In this document: piece by piece, positions 7,441 through 14,440 of the stretch
How the letters are laid out: the number at the start of each line of letters is the position of its first letter
Numbering within the stretch: the first letter of the stretch is position 1
DNA from: Elusimicrobiota bacterium
GTDB lineage: Bacteria > Elusimicrobiota > Elusimicrobia > UBA1565 > UBA9628
Reading direction: 5' to 3'
Assembly: GCA_028869495.1 (NCBI GenBank)
Contig: JAGWRY010000401.1
Coordinates: forward strand, 1 to 14,558
Length of the DNA stretch: 14,558 nt
Notes under the pieces: model-generated
Database searches by the model: none
Seen by the model: only the letters and a program-made list of their open reading frames with translations
What the model was told of the DNA's origin: nothing
Translations under genes and position numbers: made by a program

Positions 7441-7889
7441 CGCGAGGCCCTCTCGCGGGCCAGGGCGCGCAGGTGCTCGGCCAGCTCCGGATTGTTGCCG
7501 AGGATGTAGCCGACGTCGTCGAAGGCCAGGCGGAAGACGAAGGACGGCGCCGAAGCGGCCACCGTCGCCGAGCGGACGCCCGCGCCGAGGAGCGCCATCT
7601 CGCCGACGACGGCGCCGGGCCCGAGGCGCGCGGCCTCGGCCGCCAGCGAGTCCACCTGGAAGCGCACCGACACCTCGCCGGCCAGCACGAGGAACAGGTC
7701 GCGGCCGGCGTCGCCCTGCGCGACGATCGTCTCGCCGCGGCGGTACTGGTAGACGCCGCTGCGCGGGAAGAGCTTCTCGCAGTGCTCGGCGCGGAACTCC
7801 GGGAAGAAGCCCCGGAGCTTGAAGGCGGCGCCGACGGCCTCCGCGGTCGCCTCGTCGACCGCCAGCCGCCGGGGGAGGGCGCTGGTCAT
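7437..7889 (-). CDS. Stand-alone cyclic nucleotide-binding domain protein
   Basis: 150 residues from ATG at 7889, four bases after the pilT stop. The chain is one CRP-like cNMP-binding beta-barrel. YQYRRGETIVAQGD (47-60) and LFLVLAGEVSV (65-75) form the early strands. VVGEMALLGAGVRSATV (94-110) is the phosphate-binding cassette, with Gly96-Glu97 and Arg106-Ser107 corresponding to the Glu72 and Arg82-Ser83 that contact cAMP in E. coli CRP. The ligand-binding residues thus look intact, although the ligand itself (cAMP, cGMP, c-di-GMP) is unknown. No helix-turn-helix or other output domain follows; the C-terminus is a helix (EHLRALARERASR). It probably acts by protein-protein contact. Its coupling to pilT suggests a role in regulating pilus retraction, which is inference. 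Confidence 0.85.
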   Translation of the reverse strand: MTSALPRRLAVDEATAEAVGAAFKLRGFFPEFRAEHCEKLFPRSGVYQYRRGETIVAQGDAGRDLFLVLAGEVSVRFQVDSLAAEAARLGPGAVVGEMALLGAGVRSATVAASAPSFVFRLAFDDVGYILGNNPELAEHLRALARERASR

Positions 7890-7893
7890 GGCG

Positions 7894-8952
7894 TCAGCGC
7901 GCGAGCAGGTCGGGGTTGCGCATGTGCTCCAGCGCCGTCTCCTTCGAGATCAGCTTCTTCATGAACAGGTTCTTGATCGACGCGTCCTTCGAGATCATCC
8001 CGACCTGCGCGCCGGCCTGGATCGCGTCGTTCATCGCCTCGATCTTGTTCTCGCGGATCAGCTGGCGCACCGCCGAGGTCGCGACGAGGATCTCGCAGGC
8101 GACGACGAGGCCCTTGCCGTCGGCGCGCGGCAGGAGCTCCTGCGAGATCACCGCCTCGAGGGTGCCGGCCAGCTGGTCGCGCAGGGCCTCCTGGTCGGCG
8201 TTCGGCACGGCCGAGATGATGCGCTGGGCGGTCTTCGACGCGTCGCGCGTGTGCAGGGTCGTCAGCACGAGGTGGCCGGTCTCGGCCGCCAGGAGCGCCG
8301 AGCGGATCGAGTTCGCGTCGCGCATCTCGCCGATGCACAGGATGTCCGGGTCCTGACGCAGGGAGTCCATGATGCCGATGTCGAAGGTCGGTGTGTCCAC
8401 GCCGACCTCGCGCTGGACGAAGATCGAGCGGCAGGGCTTGAACAGGGTCTCGATCGGGTCCTCGACGGTGATCACCTTGCCCGGGCGCCCGGTCTGGTTG
8501 ATCCACTCGATCATCGCGGCCATCGTCGTGCTCTTGCCCGAGCCGGTCGAACCGGTCACGAAGATGATGCCCGAGCGGCGGTGCGCGAGGTTGCCGACGA
8601 CGGGGGGCAGGCCCAGCGAGGAGAGCGGGTAGGTCTTCGTCGGGATCACGCGGATCGTCGCGCCGACGGTGCCCTGCGCCATGTACAGGTTGAAGCGGAA
8701 GCGCCCGACCTCGTTGATGCTGTGCGAGAAGTTGACGCGCATCTCGTCCTTGAAGGCCTGCTTGTTCGCGTCGGTCAGGTACGGGTCGAGGATGCGGTAG
8801 ATCGAGTCCGACGTCATCGTCTGATAGGGAAGCGCCCCGATCTCGCCGGCGATGCGCGCGATCGGGGGGATGCCGTGGATCAGGTGGAGGTCCGAGCCTC
8901 CGCGCGAGACCACGTCGGCCAGCAAGGTCGCCAAATCCAGGGAGTCGGCCAT
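7894..8952 (-). CDS. pilT: Type IV pilus retraction ATPase PilT
   Basis: 352 residues from ATG at 8952. Motifs in order: PilT N-domain (SDLHLIHGIPP, about 20-30), Walker A GSTGSGKST (134-142), Asp box TVEDPIE (162-168), Walker B DILCIGEMRD (203-212), His box TGHLVLTTLHT (225-235) and the PilT-typical AVRQLIRE (294-301). The last motif and the length separate it from PilB and GspE, which are longer. PilT is a cytoplasmic hexameric ATPase that depolymerises type IV pili, driving twitching motility, surface sensing and DNA uptake. A TTG nine bases upstream (8961) is in frame, but it falls on the promoter -10, so ATG 8952 is chosen. It heads a five-gene operon; no other pilus gene is in the window. 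PilU, its paralogue, is a less likely identity. Confidence 0.95.
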   Translation of the reverse strand: MADSLDLATLLADVVSRGGSDLHLIHGIPPIARIAGEIGALPYQTMTSDSIYRILDPYLTDANKQAFKDEMRVNFSHSINEVGRFRFNLYMAQGTVGATIRVIPTKTYPLSSLGLPPVVGNLAHRRSGIIFVTGSTGSGKSTTMAAMIEWINQTGRPGKVITVEDPIETLFKPCRSIFVQREVGVDTPTFDIGIMDSLRQDPDILCIGEMRDANSIRSALLAAETGHLVLTTLHTRDASKTAQRIISAVPNADQEALRDQLAGTLEAVISQELLPRADGKGLVVACEILVATSAVRQLIRENKIEAMNDAIQAGAQVGMISKDASIKNLFMKKLISKETALEHMRNPDLLAR

Positions 8953-8960
8953 ACGGGGCA

Positions 8961-8989
8961 AGGATAGAGGCCCGTCCGAAAAAAATCAA
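8961..8989 (-). promoter_or_regulatory. Promoter of the pilT operon, probably giving a leaderless mRNA
   Basis: On the minus strand TTGATT (8984-8989) and TATCCT (8961-8966) are separated by exactly 17 bases, each matching the sigma70 consensus at four of six positions. The predicted start of transcription is near 8954 and the pilT ATG is at 8952, leaving almost no 5' leader and no room for a Shine-Dalgarno. Confidence 0.55.
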
Positions 8990-9019
8990 GCCCGCGGCGG
9001 TTAAATCGCGGTAAAGGGA

Positions 9020-9060
9020 ATTCCGTCGTCGCGCGGCGTCCGCCGCGCGGCGCCCGGAAT
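9020..9060. repeat. Long interrupted palindrome between pilT and tRNA-Asn
   Basis: CGCGCGGCG (9030-9038) and CGCCGCGCG (9041-9049) form a perfect 9-base inverted repeat around TC. An outer perfect pair, ATTCCG (9020-9025) and CGGAAT (9055-9060), continues the dyad across a small asymmetric internal loop. The dyad lies upstream of both divergent promoters and covers the place of the tRNA -35. It could be a protein-binding site or cruciform; no T-run supports a terminator. Confidence 0.6.
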
Positions 9061-9071
9061 CGGCCGCGCTT

Positions 9072-9080
9072 TGGTATAAT
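9072..9080 (+). promoter_or_regulatory. Extended -10 promoter of tRNA-Asn
   Basis: TGG followed by a perfect TATAAT (9075-9080) forms an extended -10 element (TGnTATAAT). No recognisable -35 is present, which is normal for this promoter class. Transcription would start near 9087, four bases before the mature tRNA 5' end. Confidence 0.8.
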
Positions 9081-9090
9081 AGCCGCCGAT

Positions 9091-9165
9091 TCCGGGCTAG
9101 CTCAACGGTAGAGCAGGCCGCTGTTAACGGCAAGGTTGTAGGTTCGAATCCTACGCCCGGAGCCA
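9091..9165 (+). tRNA. tRNA-Asn (anticodon GTT), CCA encoded
   Basis: 75 bases fold as a standard cloverleaf. The acceptor arm is TCCGGGC with GCCCGGA, the D arm GCTC/GAGC, and the anticodon loop CTGTTAA with anticodon GTT. The variable loop is AGGTT, and the T arm is GTAGG/CCTAC with loop TTCGAAT. Discriminator G and the encoded CCA end at 9165. The GTT anticodon reads AAC/AAU, so the tRNA is asparaginyl. The outermost anticodon-stem pair (27-43) is G-A, a mild mismatch. The gene has its own extended -10 promoter and is the only RNA gene found. Confidence 0.96.
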
Positions 9166-9184
9166 TTTTGGTCCATAGAAAGAA

Positions 9185-9257
9185 CCGGCTCGCAGAGGAG
9201 GCCGCCCGACGAGGGGCGGCCTTCTCGCTTGACGGCGAAGACAGCCGCGCGAGCCGG
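9185..9257. terminator. Nested hairpins between tRNA-Asn and the efflux operon
   Basis: An inner 13-bp stem with one G-T wobble (9195-9207 with 9214-9226, loop GACGAG) is enclosed by a perfect 9-bp outer stem, CCGGCTCGC (9185-9193) and GCGAGCCGG (9249-9257). It lies between two convergent units: the tRNA (plus) and the end of the outer-membrane factor gene (minus). It is probably a shared terminator of the GC-rich, T-poor kind. No U-tract follows on either strand, so another structural role is possible. Confidence 0.45.
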
Positions 9258-9269
9258 CCGTACTTCGAA

Positions 9270-10601
9270 TCAGGGCGTTGAAGCCGGGGGCGCGCCGAGA
9301 AGCGCGTTCAGGGTCAGCCGGTCCGCGTCCAGCTTGGCCCTCAGGCGGATGGACTCCTCCTCGTCCTGCAGCAGCGACGTCTCCAGGCCGGCGTAGGCGC
9401 CGGCGTCCATCTCCCCGCTCCGAAACTGCTGTTCGGCCGCGCGGGCGATCGCCTTGAGGTCCGAAGTCTGCTTCCGCAGCCGCTCCAACTGCTCGGTCAT
9501 GATGCCCGTGGCCCGCCAAAGCTCGTCGGCCTCGTTTTGGGCGCGGTCGAGCCGGGCTTGATACTCGGCCCGCAGGGCGGCGCGACTCGCGCGCTCGACG
9601 GCGACCCGGCCGCGGTTCCCGTTGAAGACCGGCAGTGCGACGTCCAACGTGAGGCCGGCCGTGTGCGCGCCCTCCGCCGCGTCCTCGCCCCATTGAAGCC
9701 CCACGTCCAACGGCGGGAACTGGGCCAGCACGGCCGCGCGCAGGCGCTGTTCCCGGCTCTCGTAGCCGGCGCGCAGGGCCTGGAGGTCGACGCGATGGGC
9801 GGCCAGAGAGGCCGACGCGGCCTTGAAGCGCTCCTCGGACAGCGTCTGTTCGAGCGCCGCGTCGGCCCCTCCGAGGACCGGCCGCGCGTCTGGCGCTAGG
9901 CCGAGGAGGTAGTTCAACTCGTGGCGGGCCGCATCGGCGTCGAGTTGGACCCCGCGAGACTGGGCGTCGGCGTCCGAGAGGACCGCGAGATCGGCGGAGA
10001 CCTTGCGGATCGCCGCGGCGCTCTGCTGGAAGTCGGCCTGATCGAGCCGGTACTGACGGGCCAGCAGCGCGCGGCGGCGCTCGATCACGCCCTGCAAGGT
10101 CTCGTCTTGGCGGACCCGGATGAAGAGCCGCCCCGCGGCCAGCGCCGCCTGCTGTTCCCGCCAAAGGACCGCCAAGTCGACCTGCCGGCTGAGCGCGCGG
10201 GCCGCCGCCGTCGCCGCAGGCCGGACGACGAACGCCTGGAGGTTTTCGCTCACTCCCAAGCTGAAGCCGGTCAGTTCGGGGCCGCGGCTGAGACCGGCGG
10301 CGAGGCGCGGGTCGGGCAGCAGGCCCGCCTCGAAGGATTGCGCCCGCGCGACGCCGGCCTTCAGGCGCGCCGCCTCGAGATCGGGGTCCCGGGTCACGGC
10401 CAGGGACATCGCGTCCTCTTCGCTGAGCGCCCGCGCCGCGCCGGTCGACAGGGCGACGTCCGGCGTTCGGGGAACGGAGGCGGGCGCGGCGGAAGGCGCG
10501 GCGGCGGCCGCCGCCGGCAGGCTCAGCGGCGAATACGACGCGCAGGCCGAGGCGAGGAGCGCCGCGAAAACGGGAGACGCCGCGCCGAGACGACGCTTCA
10601 T
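9270..10601 (-). CDS. Outer-membrane efflux channel lipoprotein (TolC/NodT-type)
   Basis: 443 residues from ATG at 10601, with GAGGAG (10609-10614) seven bases upstream. The ATG overlaps the permease stop as ATGA. The N-terminus is a lipoprotein signal, MKRRLGAASPVFAALLASAC, with the likely lipidated Cys at 20, followed by an Ala/Pro/Ser linker. The body shows two outer-membrane-factor repeats: long helices rich in Ala, Gln, Arg and Leu, the SEEDAMSLAVTRDPDLEAAR opening typical of OEP domains, and the mid-protein LTLDVALPVFNGNRG strand segment seen in most TolC homologues. A trimer would form the channel across the outer membrane and periplasm, working with the permease and adaptor encoded just upstream. 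The substrate is unknown. Length and motifs are normal for the family. Confidence 0.9.
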   Translation of the reverse strand: MKRRLGAASPVFAALLASACASYSPLSLPAAAAAAPSAAPASVPRTPDVALSTGAARALSEEDAMSLAVTRDPDLEAARLKAGVARAQSFEAGLLPDPRLAAGLSRGPELTGFSLGVSENLQAFVVRPAATAAARALSRQVDLAVLWREQQAALAAGRLFIRVRQDETLQGVIERRRALLARQYRLDQADFQQSAAAIRKVSADLAVLSDADAQSRGVQLDADAARHELNYLLGLAPDARPVLGGADAALEQTLSEERFKAASASLAAHRVDLQALRAGYESREQRLRAAVLAQFPPLDVGLQWGEDAAEGAHTAGLTLDVALPVFNGNRGRVAVERASRAALRAEYQARLDRAQNEADELWRATGIMTEQLERLRKQTSDLKAIARAAEQQFRSGEMDAGAYAGLETSLLQDEEESIRLRAKLDADRLTLNALLGAPPASTP

Positions 10602-13600
10602 CGGACTTCTCCTCGGGCGAGCCGCTTGAGGCGTCCGCGCAGGTACAGGGCGGGGATCAGGTTCGTGCTGAGGAGCGCGCTCCAGACGATCCCGCCCAAA
10701 GTGACGATCGCCAGGCCCTGCTCGGGCGCGGCTCCCTGGCCGAAGCCGAGCGCCGTGGGGAGCATCCCCAGCACGGCCGTCAGCGTGGTCAAGACGATGG
10801 GCCGGAAGCGGACCTGGATCGCTTCGCGCACGGCCGCCTCGGGCGCCAGGCCCGACAGCTCGTTGCGGCGCGCGCGATGGAGAAGGACGATGCCGTGGTT
10901 GAGACCGATGCCGATCAAGGTCAGGAAGGCCACCAGGCCCGTCGCGTTGAGGCCGACCGTGCTCGCCGCCAGCGCGATCGCGCCGCCGGTGAAGGCCAGC
11001 GGGGTCAGCAGCAGGAGCAGTCCGGGGGCCAGCAGGCCGTCGAACTGCAGGACCATGACGCCGACCATCAAGACGAGCGCGGCGGCGGCGGCGACGCCGA
11101 GCCCGAGCGCGGCCTTCTCGATCTCGGGGTAGAGGCCGCCGAACGCGTAGCGGTAGCCGGGGGGGAGATCGATGCCCGCGAGTTTCGCGCGCGCGCCGGC
11201 GATCGTCCGGCCGAGCGGTCCCGTCGGGACCGCCAGGATCTCGAGCGCGCGCGCGCCGCCGATGTGAAGGAGCTGGTTCGGCGTGACCGCGAGCGTCAGC
11301 CGCGCCAGCTGTCCGAGCGGGGTCCAGCCGGCGGGGGTGCGGATCGGCAGGCGCGCGAGGTCCGCCACGGACTCCCGGGGCGCTCCGGCCAGGCGCACGT
11401 AGAGATCCAGCGGGACGTTGCCGTCCGGAACGCGCGCGGCGACGACCCCGGCGACCAGGGGCTCGATCTGCCGACGCAGGTCGTCCGGGGACAGGCCGGA
11501 GGCGGACAGCGCCGCGGCGTCGGGCTCCAGCCGGATCTGGCTGACCGGATAGGCGCTGTTGTTGAAGATGGACGTCAGCGAGGGGACCTTCTTGAGGACG
11601 GCCGTGAAGCGTTCGGACAGTTTCCGCAACTCGGAGATGCGGCTGCCGAAGACGTCGAGCACGAAGGGCTGGGGCAGACCGGAGAGGCTCTCGCCCACGC
11701 GCTCGATGGTCGGCGTGTCGAGGGCCGTCTGCACGCCCGTCCTCCGGCTGGCCGCCAGGATCCGCGCGCCGATCTTGTCGAGGCTGTTGAAGTCCACGTC
11801 CGGTTTGAGCGCGATCGTCATCTCCCCGGCGTAGGCGGGCTCCGTATAGGCGGAGCTCGACGGCGAGCCGATGCGCGCCTCGACGTGGGCGACGGCGGGG
11901 TCCGCGCGCAGGCGCGCCGTGATGGCGGCCACGGCGGCCTCCGTGTCGGCCAGCGAACTGCCGGGAGGAAGGGTGAAGCTCTCGAGCAGGACTCCCTCGT
12001 TGGGCAGGGGGAGGAAGTCGACGGGGACGACGGCCAGGGCGGCCAGGCTGAGCGCGAAGAGCGCGAGGCAGACCCCCAGCGCCCGCCCGGGCTTGGGGAG
12101 GACCCAATCGAAGACCCGCTCGTTGAGGCGGTGCAGGCGCTCGAGCGTCCGCGCGCCGGGCGCCGCCTTCGCGCTTCGGCGCGCGCGCAGAAAGCCGAGG
12201 CTCAGCGGGATGAAGGTCAGCGAGACCAGCAGCGAGGCCGAGAGCGACAGCGTCATCGCCAGCGCGAACGGGATGAAGAAGAGCCCGGCCAGGCCGCCGA
12301 CGAAGAGCATCGGGATGAAGACGGAGACCGTGGTGAGCGTTCCCGTGACGTCGGGACCCGCGATGTCCCTGACGCCCTGGGCGATGCCGGCCCAGTGCTC
12401 GTCGCCCCGCTCCCAGCGGTGGTAGATGCTTTCGAGGACGATGATGGCGTCGTCGGCCAGCAGGCCGACGGCGACGGTCAGGGCGCCCAAGGTCATCAGG
12501 TCGAGGCTCTGGCCGGCCGCGTAAAGCGCGGCGATGCCCATCAGGAGCGACATCGGGATGCTCAGCGCCAGGACCCAGGTGTCGAGGCTGCCGCCCAGGG
12601 CCCAGACCAGGACGGCGACGGCCAGCAGGCCGCCGACGACGAGATTGACGCCGAGGTCCCGGCCGACGGCGCCGACCAAGTGCCCCTGGTCGTAGACCTT
12701 GATCCAGCGGACCCCGGGGGGCAGCGCGGGCGCGGTTCCGGCGAGCGCCGCGGCGACGGCGCGGGTCACGGGGACGGTCGAGGCGCCCGGCTGTTTGAAG
12801 ATCGTCAGGGCCAGCGCCGGGCGGCCGTCCAGAAGCAGGGCGTTGAGCGTCGGCACGGCGGAGCGCACGACGCGGGCGAGCGCGCCGAGCGGGATGGGGC
12901 CGCCCGGCCCGGCGACCGGGACGGCCTCGAGCTCCGCGGCCGTCGTCGGAAGGTTGCGAGCCTCGATGAACACGTCCTGATGGCCTTCGGACAGGTAGCC
13001 GCCCGGCGTCAGGAGGACTTGTTTCTTGAGCGCGTCCGTCAAGGCGGTGACGGGAACCTGATAGTGATGCAGCGCCGCCAAGTCGGGCTGGACCCAGAGA
13101 GCCTCCTCGCCGCTGCCGTAGGCGTCGACGCGCTGGACGCCGGGAAGCGCGCGCAGGGCGGGGACGACGTCCGACTCGACGGCGCGCAGGGCCCGGGCCG
13201 GCGCGACGGAGGCCGGCAGTTCCAAGGCGTAGTCGGCCACCTCGTTGATCGCGTTGCCCATGATCTGGGCCATGGGCTGGACGGAGGCCGGCAGGTCTCC
13301 CCGGGCCAGGTCGAGGGCTCCGTTGACGGCCTGGAGGTCCGACTCCGCGCGGCTGCCTTCCTGAAAGCGCACGTCGACCTCGGCCGTGCCGTCGCCCATC
13401 GTCGAGCGGACCGAGGCAAGGCCGGGCAGGGCCAGGAGCCGCCCCTCGACGGGGGTGACGACCTGGGTCTCGAGCTCCACGGCGGAGGCGCCCGGCTCGT
13501 GGGCGACGACGCTGATCTGCGGGAAGTCGAAGCGCGGCAGGACCTCGACGGGGATCCTGTGCCAGGCGTAGAGGCCGTAGGACAGCAGTCCGCCGTAGAC

Positions 13601-13666
13601 CAGAGCCCACAGCGCGGGCTTGGCCAGGAGCCTTCTCGCCGCCGTCGGCGCGCCGCTCTCGGTCAT
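10598..13666 (-). CDS. RND-family efflux permease, inner membrane
   Basis: 1022 residues from ATG at 13666, sharing its A with the adaptor stop (TGATG). The length is typical of AcrB/CzcA-class pumps, with twelve membrane helices in two halves and two large periplasmic loops. TM1 is near residues 17-36. TM4 carries GLLADDAIIVLESIYHR, whose Asp405-Asp406 match the proton-relay pair Asp407-Asp408 of AcrB. TM10 reads GIGLNHGIVLLHRARR: the position of AcrB Lys940 appears to be Asn, as in other pumps with an N-N/H-G motif. FIPMLF and RFRPIVLTTLTAVLGMLPTA are standard RND segments. Heavy-metal (HME) and multidrug (HAE) types differ around TM4; the DD pair leans towards HAE-like pumps, but the substrate cannot be read from sequence. 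It is the central gene of a three-gene tripartite pump operon. Confidence 0.92.
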   Translation of the reverse strand: MTESGAPTAARRLLAKPALWALVYGGLLSYGLYAWHRIPVEVLPRFDFPQISVVAHEPGASAVELETQVVTPVEGRLLALPGLASVRSTMGDGTAEVDVRFQEGSRAESDLQAVNGALDLARGDLPASVQPMAQIMGNAINEVADYALELPASVAPARALRAVESDVVPALRALPGVQRVDAYGSGEEALWVQPDLAALHHYQVPVTALTDALKKQVLLTPGGYLSEGHQDVFIEARNLPTTAAELEAVPVAGPGGPIPLGALARVVRSAVPTLNALLLDGRPALALTIFKQPGASTVPVTRAVAAALAGTAPALPPGVRWIKVYDQGHLVGAVGRDLGVNLVVGGLLAVAVLVWALGGSLDTWVLALSIPMSLLMGIAALYAAGQSLDLMTLGALTVAVGLLADDAIIVLESIYHRWERGDEHWAGIAQGVRDIAGPDVTGTLTTVSVFIPMLFVGGLAGLFFIPFALAMTLSLSASLLVSLTFIPLSLGFLRARRSAKAAPGARTLERLHRLNERVFDWVLPKPGRALGVCLALFALSLAALAVVPVDFLPLPNEGVLLESFTLPPGSSLADTEAAVAAITARLRADPAVAHVEARIGSPSSSAYTEPAYAGEMTIALKPDVDFNSLDKIGARILAASRRTGVQTALDTPTIERVGESLSGLPQPFVLDVFGSRISELRKLSERFTAVLKKVPSLTSIFNNSAYPVSQIRLEPDAAALSASGLSPDDLRRQIEPLVAGVVAARVPDGNVPLDLYVRLAGAPRESVADLARLPIRTPAGWTPLGQLARLTLAVTPNQLLHIGGARALEILAVPTGPLGRTIAGARAKLAGIDLPPGYRYAFGGLYPEIEKAALGLGVAAAAALVLMVGVMVLQFDGLLAPGLLLLLTPLAFTGGAIALAASTVGLNATGLVAFLTLIGIGLNHGIVLLHRARRNELSGLAPEAAVREAIQVRFRPIVLTTLTAVLGMLPTALGFGQGAAPEQGLAIVTLGGIVWSALLSTNLIPALYLRGRLKRLARGEVR

Positions 13667-14349
13667 CAATCGGGAGGCTGGTAAGCCTTGGAGACGCCGC
13701 GGTGGTATTCCAGGTAGGCGCCGGCGACGACGACCCGCTCGCCGCCCGCCAAGCCGCTTTCGATGAAGGTCTCCCAGCCGCGAGCGGGACCGGGGCGAAC
13801 CTGCCGCGGCTCGTCGCCGGAGGACGTGCGCACGACCACCCACCAGCGCCCCCGGTCGAGGATCAGGGCCCGCGTCGGCACCGCGGGCAGGGCGACGACG
13901 GGGCCGTCGAGGGTCACGGTTCCGAACAGCCCGTTGCGCCAGCCGGGCCTGGAGGAGACGGGCAGAAGGGCCGCGGACTCCCCGCCGTCGGCGCGCAGGA
14001 GGCCGAACTTGGCGCAGACCCGGACCGGCACGGGGCGCCCCGACCCGGCCGGGACGAAGACGCCCTTCAGCCCGGGGCGGACCTCGTCGAGGTCGGTCCC
14101 GTAGAACGCCGCCTTGAGCCAGAGCCCGCCGGACGCCGCGCAGCCCGTCGGCCGCCCGCTTCCCCAGGCCAGGGGAGGTTCGACTTGAGCGTAAGCCCGG
14201 TAGCGCGCGCTCACGGTGCTGGTCCGGACCAGCATCGTCCCCGCGTCGCCCGGGGTCGCGGCTTGGGCGATGCCCGCGGCGCACGCGAGGGCCCAGCCCC
14301 ACAGGAGCGGGCGGGCGTATTGTTTGGACGGCGTTGTCGGTGAAAACAT
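13666..14349 (-). CDS. Unusually short RND periplasmic adaptor, lipoyl and hairpin domains missing
   Basis: 227 residues from ATG at 14349; GAGGA lies 11 bases upstream, a little far. Earlier in-frame ATGs are weaker because the signal peptide (about 10-31, LLWGWALACAAGIAQA) starts best here. The C-terminal three quarters look like a membrane-fusion protein: LWLKAAFYGTDLDEVRPG (76-93) resembles the beta-barrel, and VPTRALILDRGRWWVVVRT (157-175) to AYLEYHRGVSKAYQPPD the membrane-proximal domain. Between YAQVEP (53-58) and LWLKA only about 17 residues remain, where adaptors normally carry the biotinyl-lipoyl half-motifs and a coiled-coil hairpin of 100-200 residues. This looks like an in-frame internal deletion rather than a frameshift. 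A TTTAAA-type -10 candidate lies at 14375-14380 (minus); no good -35 was seen. Confidence 0.8.
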   Translation of the reverse strand: MFSPTTPSKQYARPLLWGWALACAAGIAQAATPGDAGTMLVRTSTVSARYRAYAQVEPPLAWGSGRPTGCAASGGLWLKAAFYGTDLDEVRPGLKGVFVPAGSGRPVPVRVCAKFGLLRADGGESAALLPVSSRPGWRNGLFGTVTLDGPVVALPAVPTRALILDRGRWWVVVRTSSGDEPRQVRPGPARGWETFIESGLAGGERVVVAGAYLEYHRGVSKAYQPPD

Positions 14350-14410
14350 GATCGGATGAATCCTCGTCGAGAGATTTAAACGGCGTCGAAGCGCGGCGAA
14401 ACGCACGCGA

Positions 14411-14434
14411 GGCGGCCGCGAGGGCGCGGCCGCC
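14411..14434 (-). terminator. Strong GC hairpin after a truncated minus-strand ORF
   Basis: GGCGGCCGCG (14411-14420) and CGCGGCCGCC (14425-14434) make a perfect 10-bp stem with a 4-base loop, starting 6 bases after the TGA at 14441-14443. In the minus direction it is followed by TCGCGTGCGTTTCG, so there is only a weak T stretch. It probably ends transcription of the upstream gene and separates it from the efflux operon. Confidence 0.5.
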
Positions 14435-14440
14435 GGAGGA

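Noticed and set aside
7886..9166. Minus-strand frame beginning MAPGVGFEPTTLPL, 426 codons
   Set aside because: GVGFEPTT is the well-known false translation of the antisense of a tRNA T arm and acceptor stem; the rest is a shifted frame of pilT.
10877..13684. Plus-strand frame of 935 codons opposite the RND permease
   Set aside because: Asp/Arg/Gly/Gln-rich shadow without domains; the opposite strand encodes a full-length RND pump with all expected motifs.
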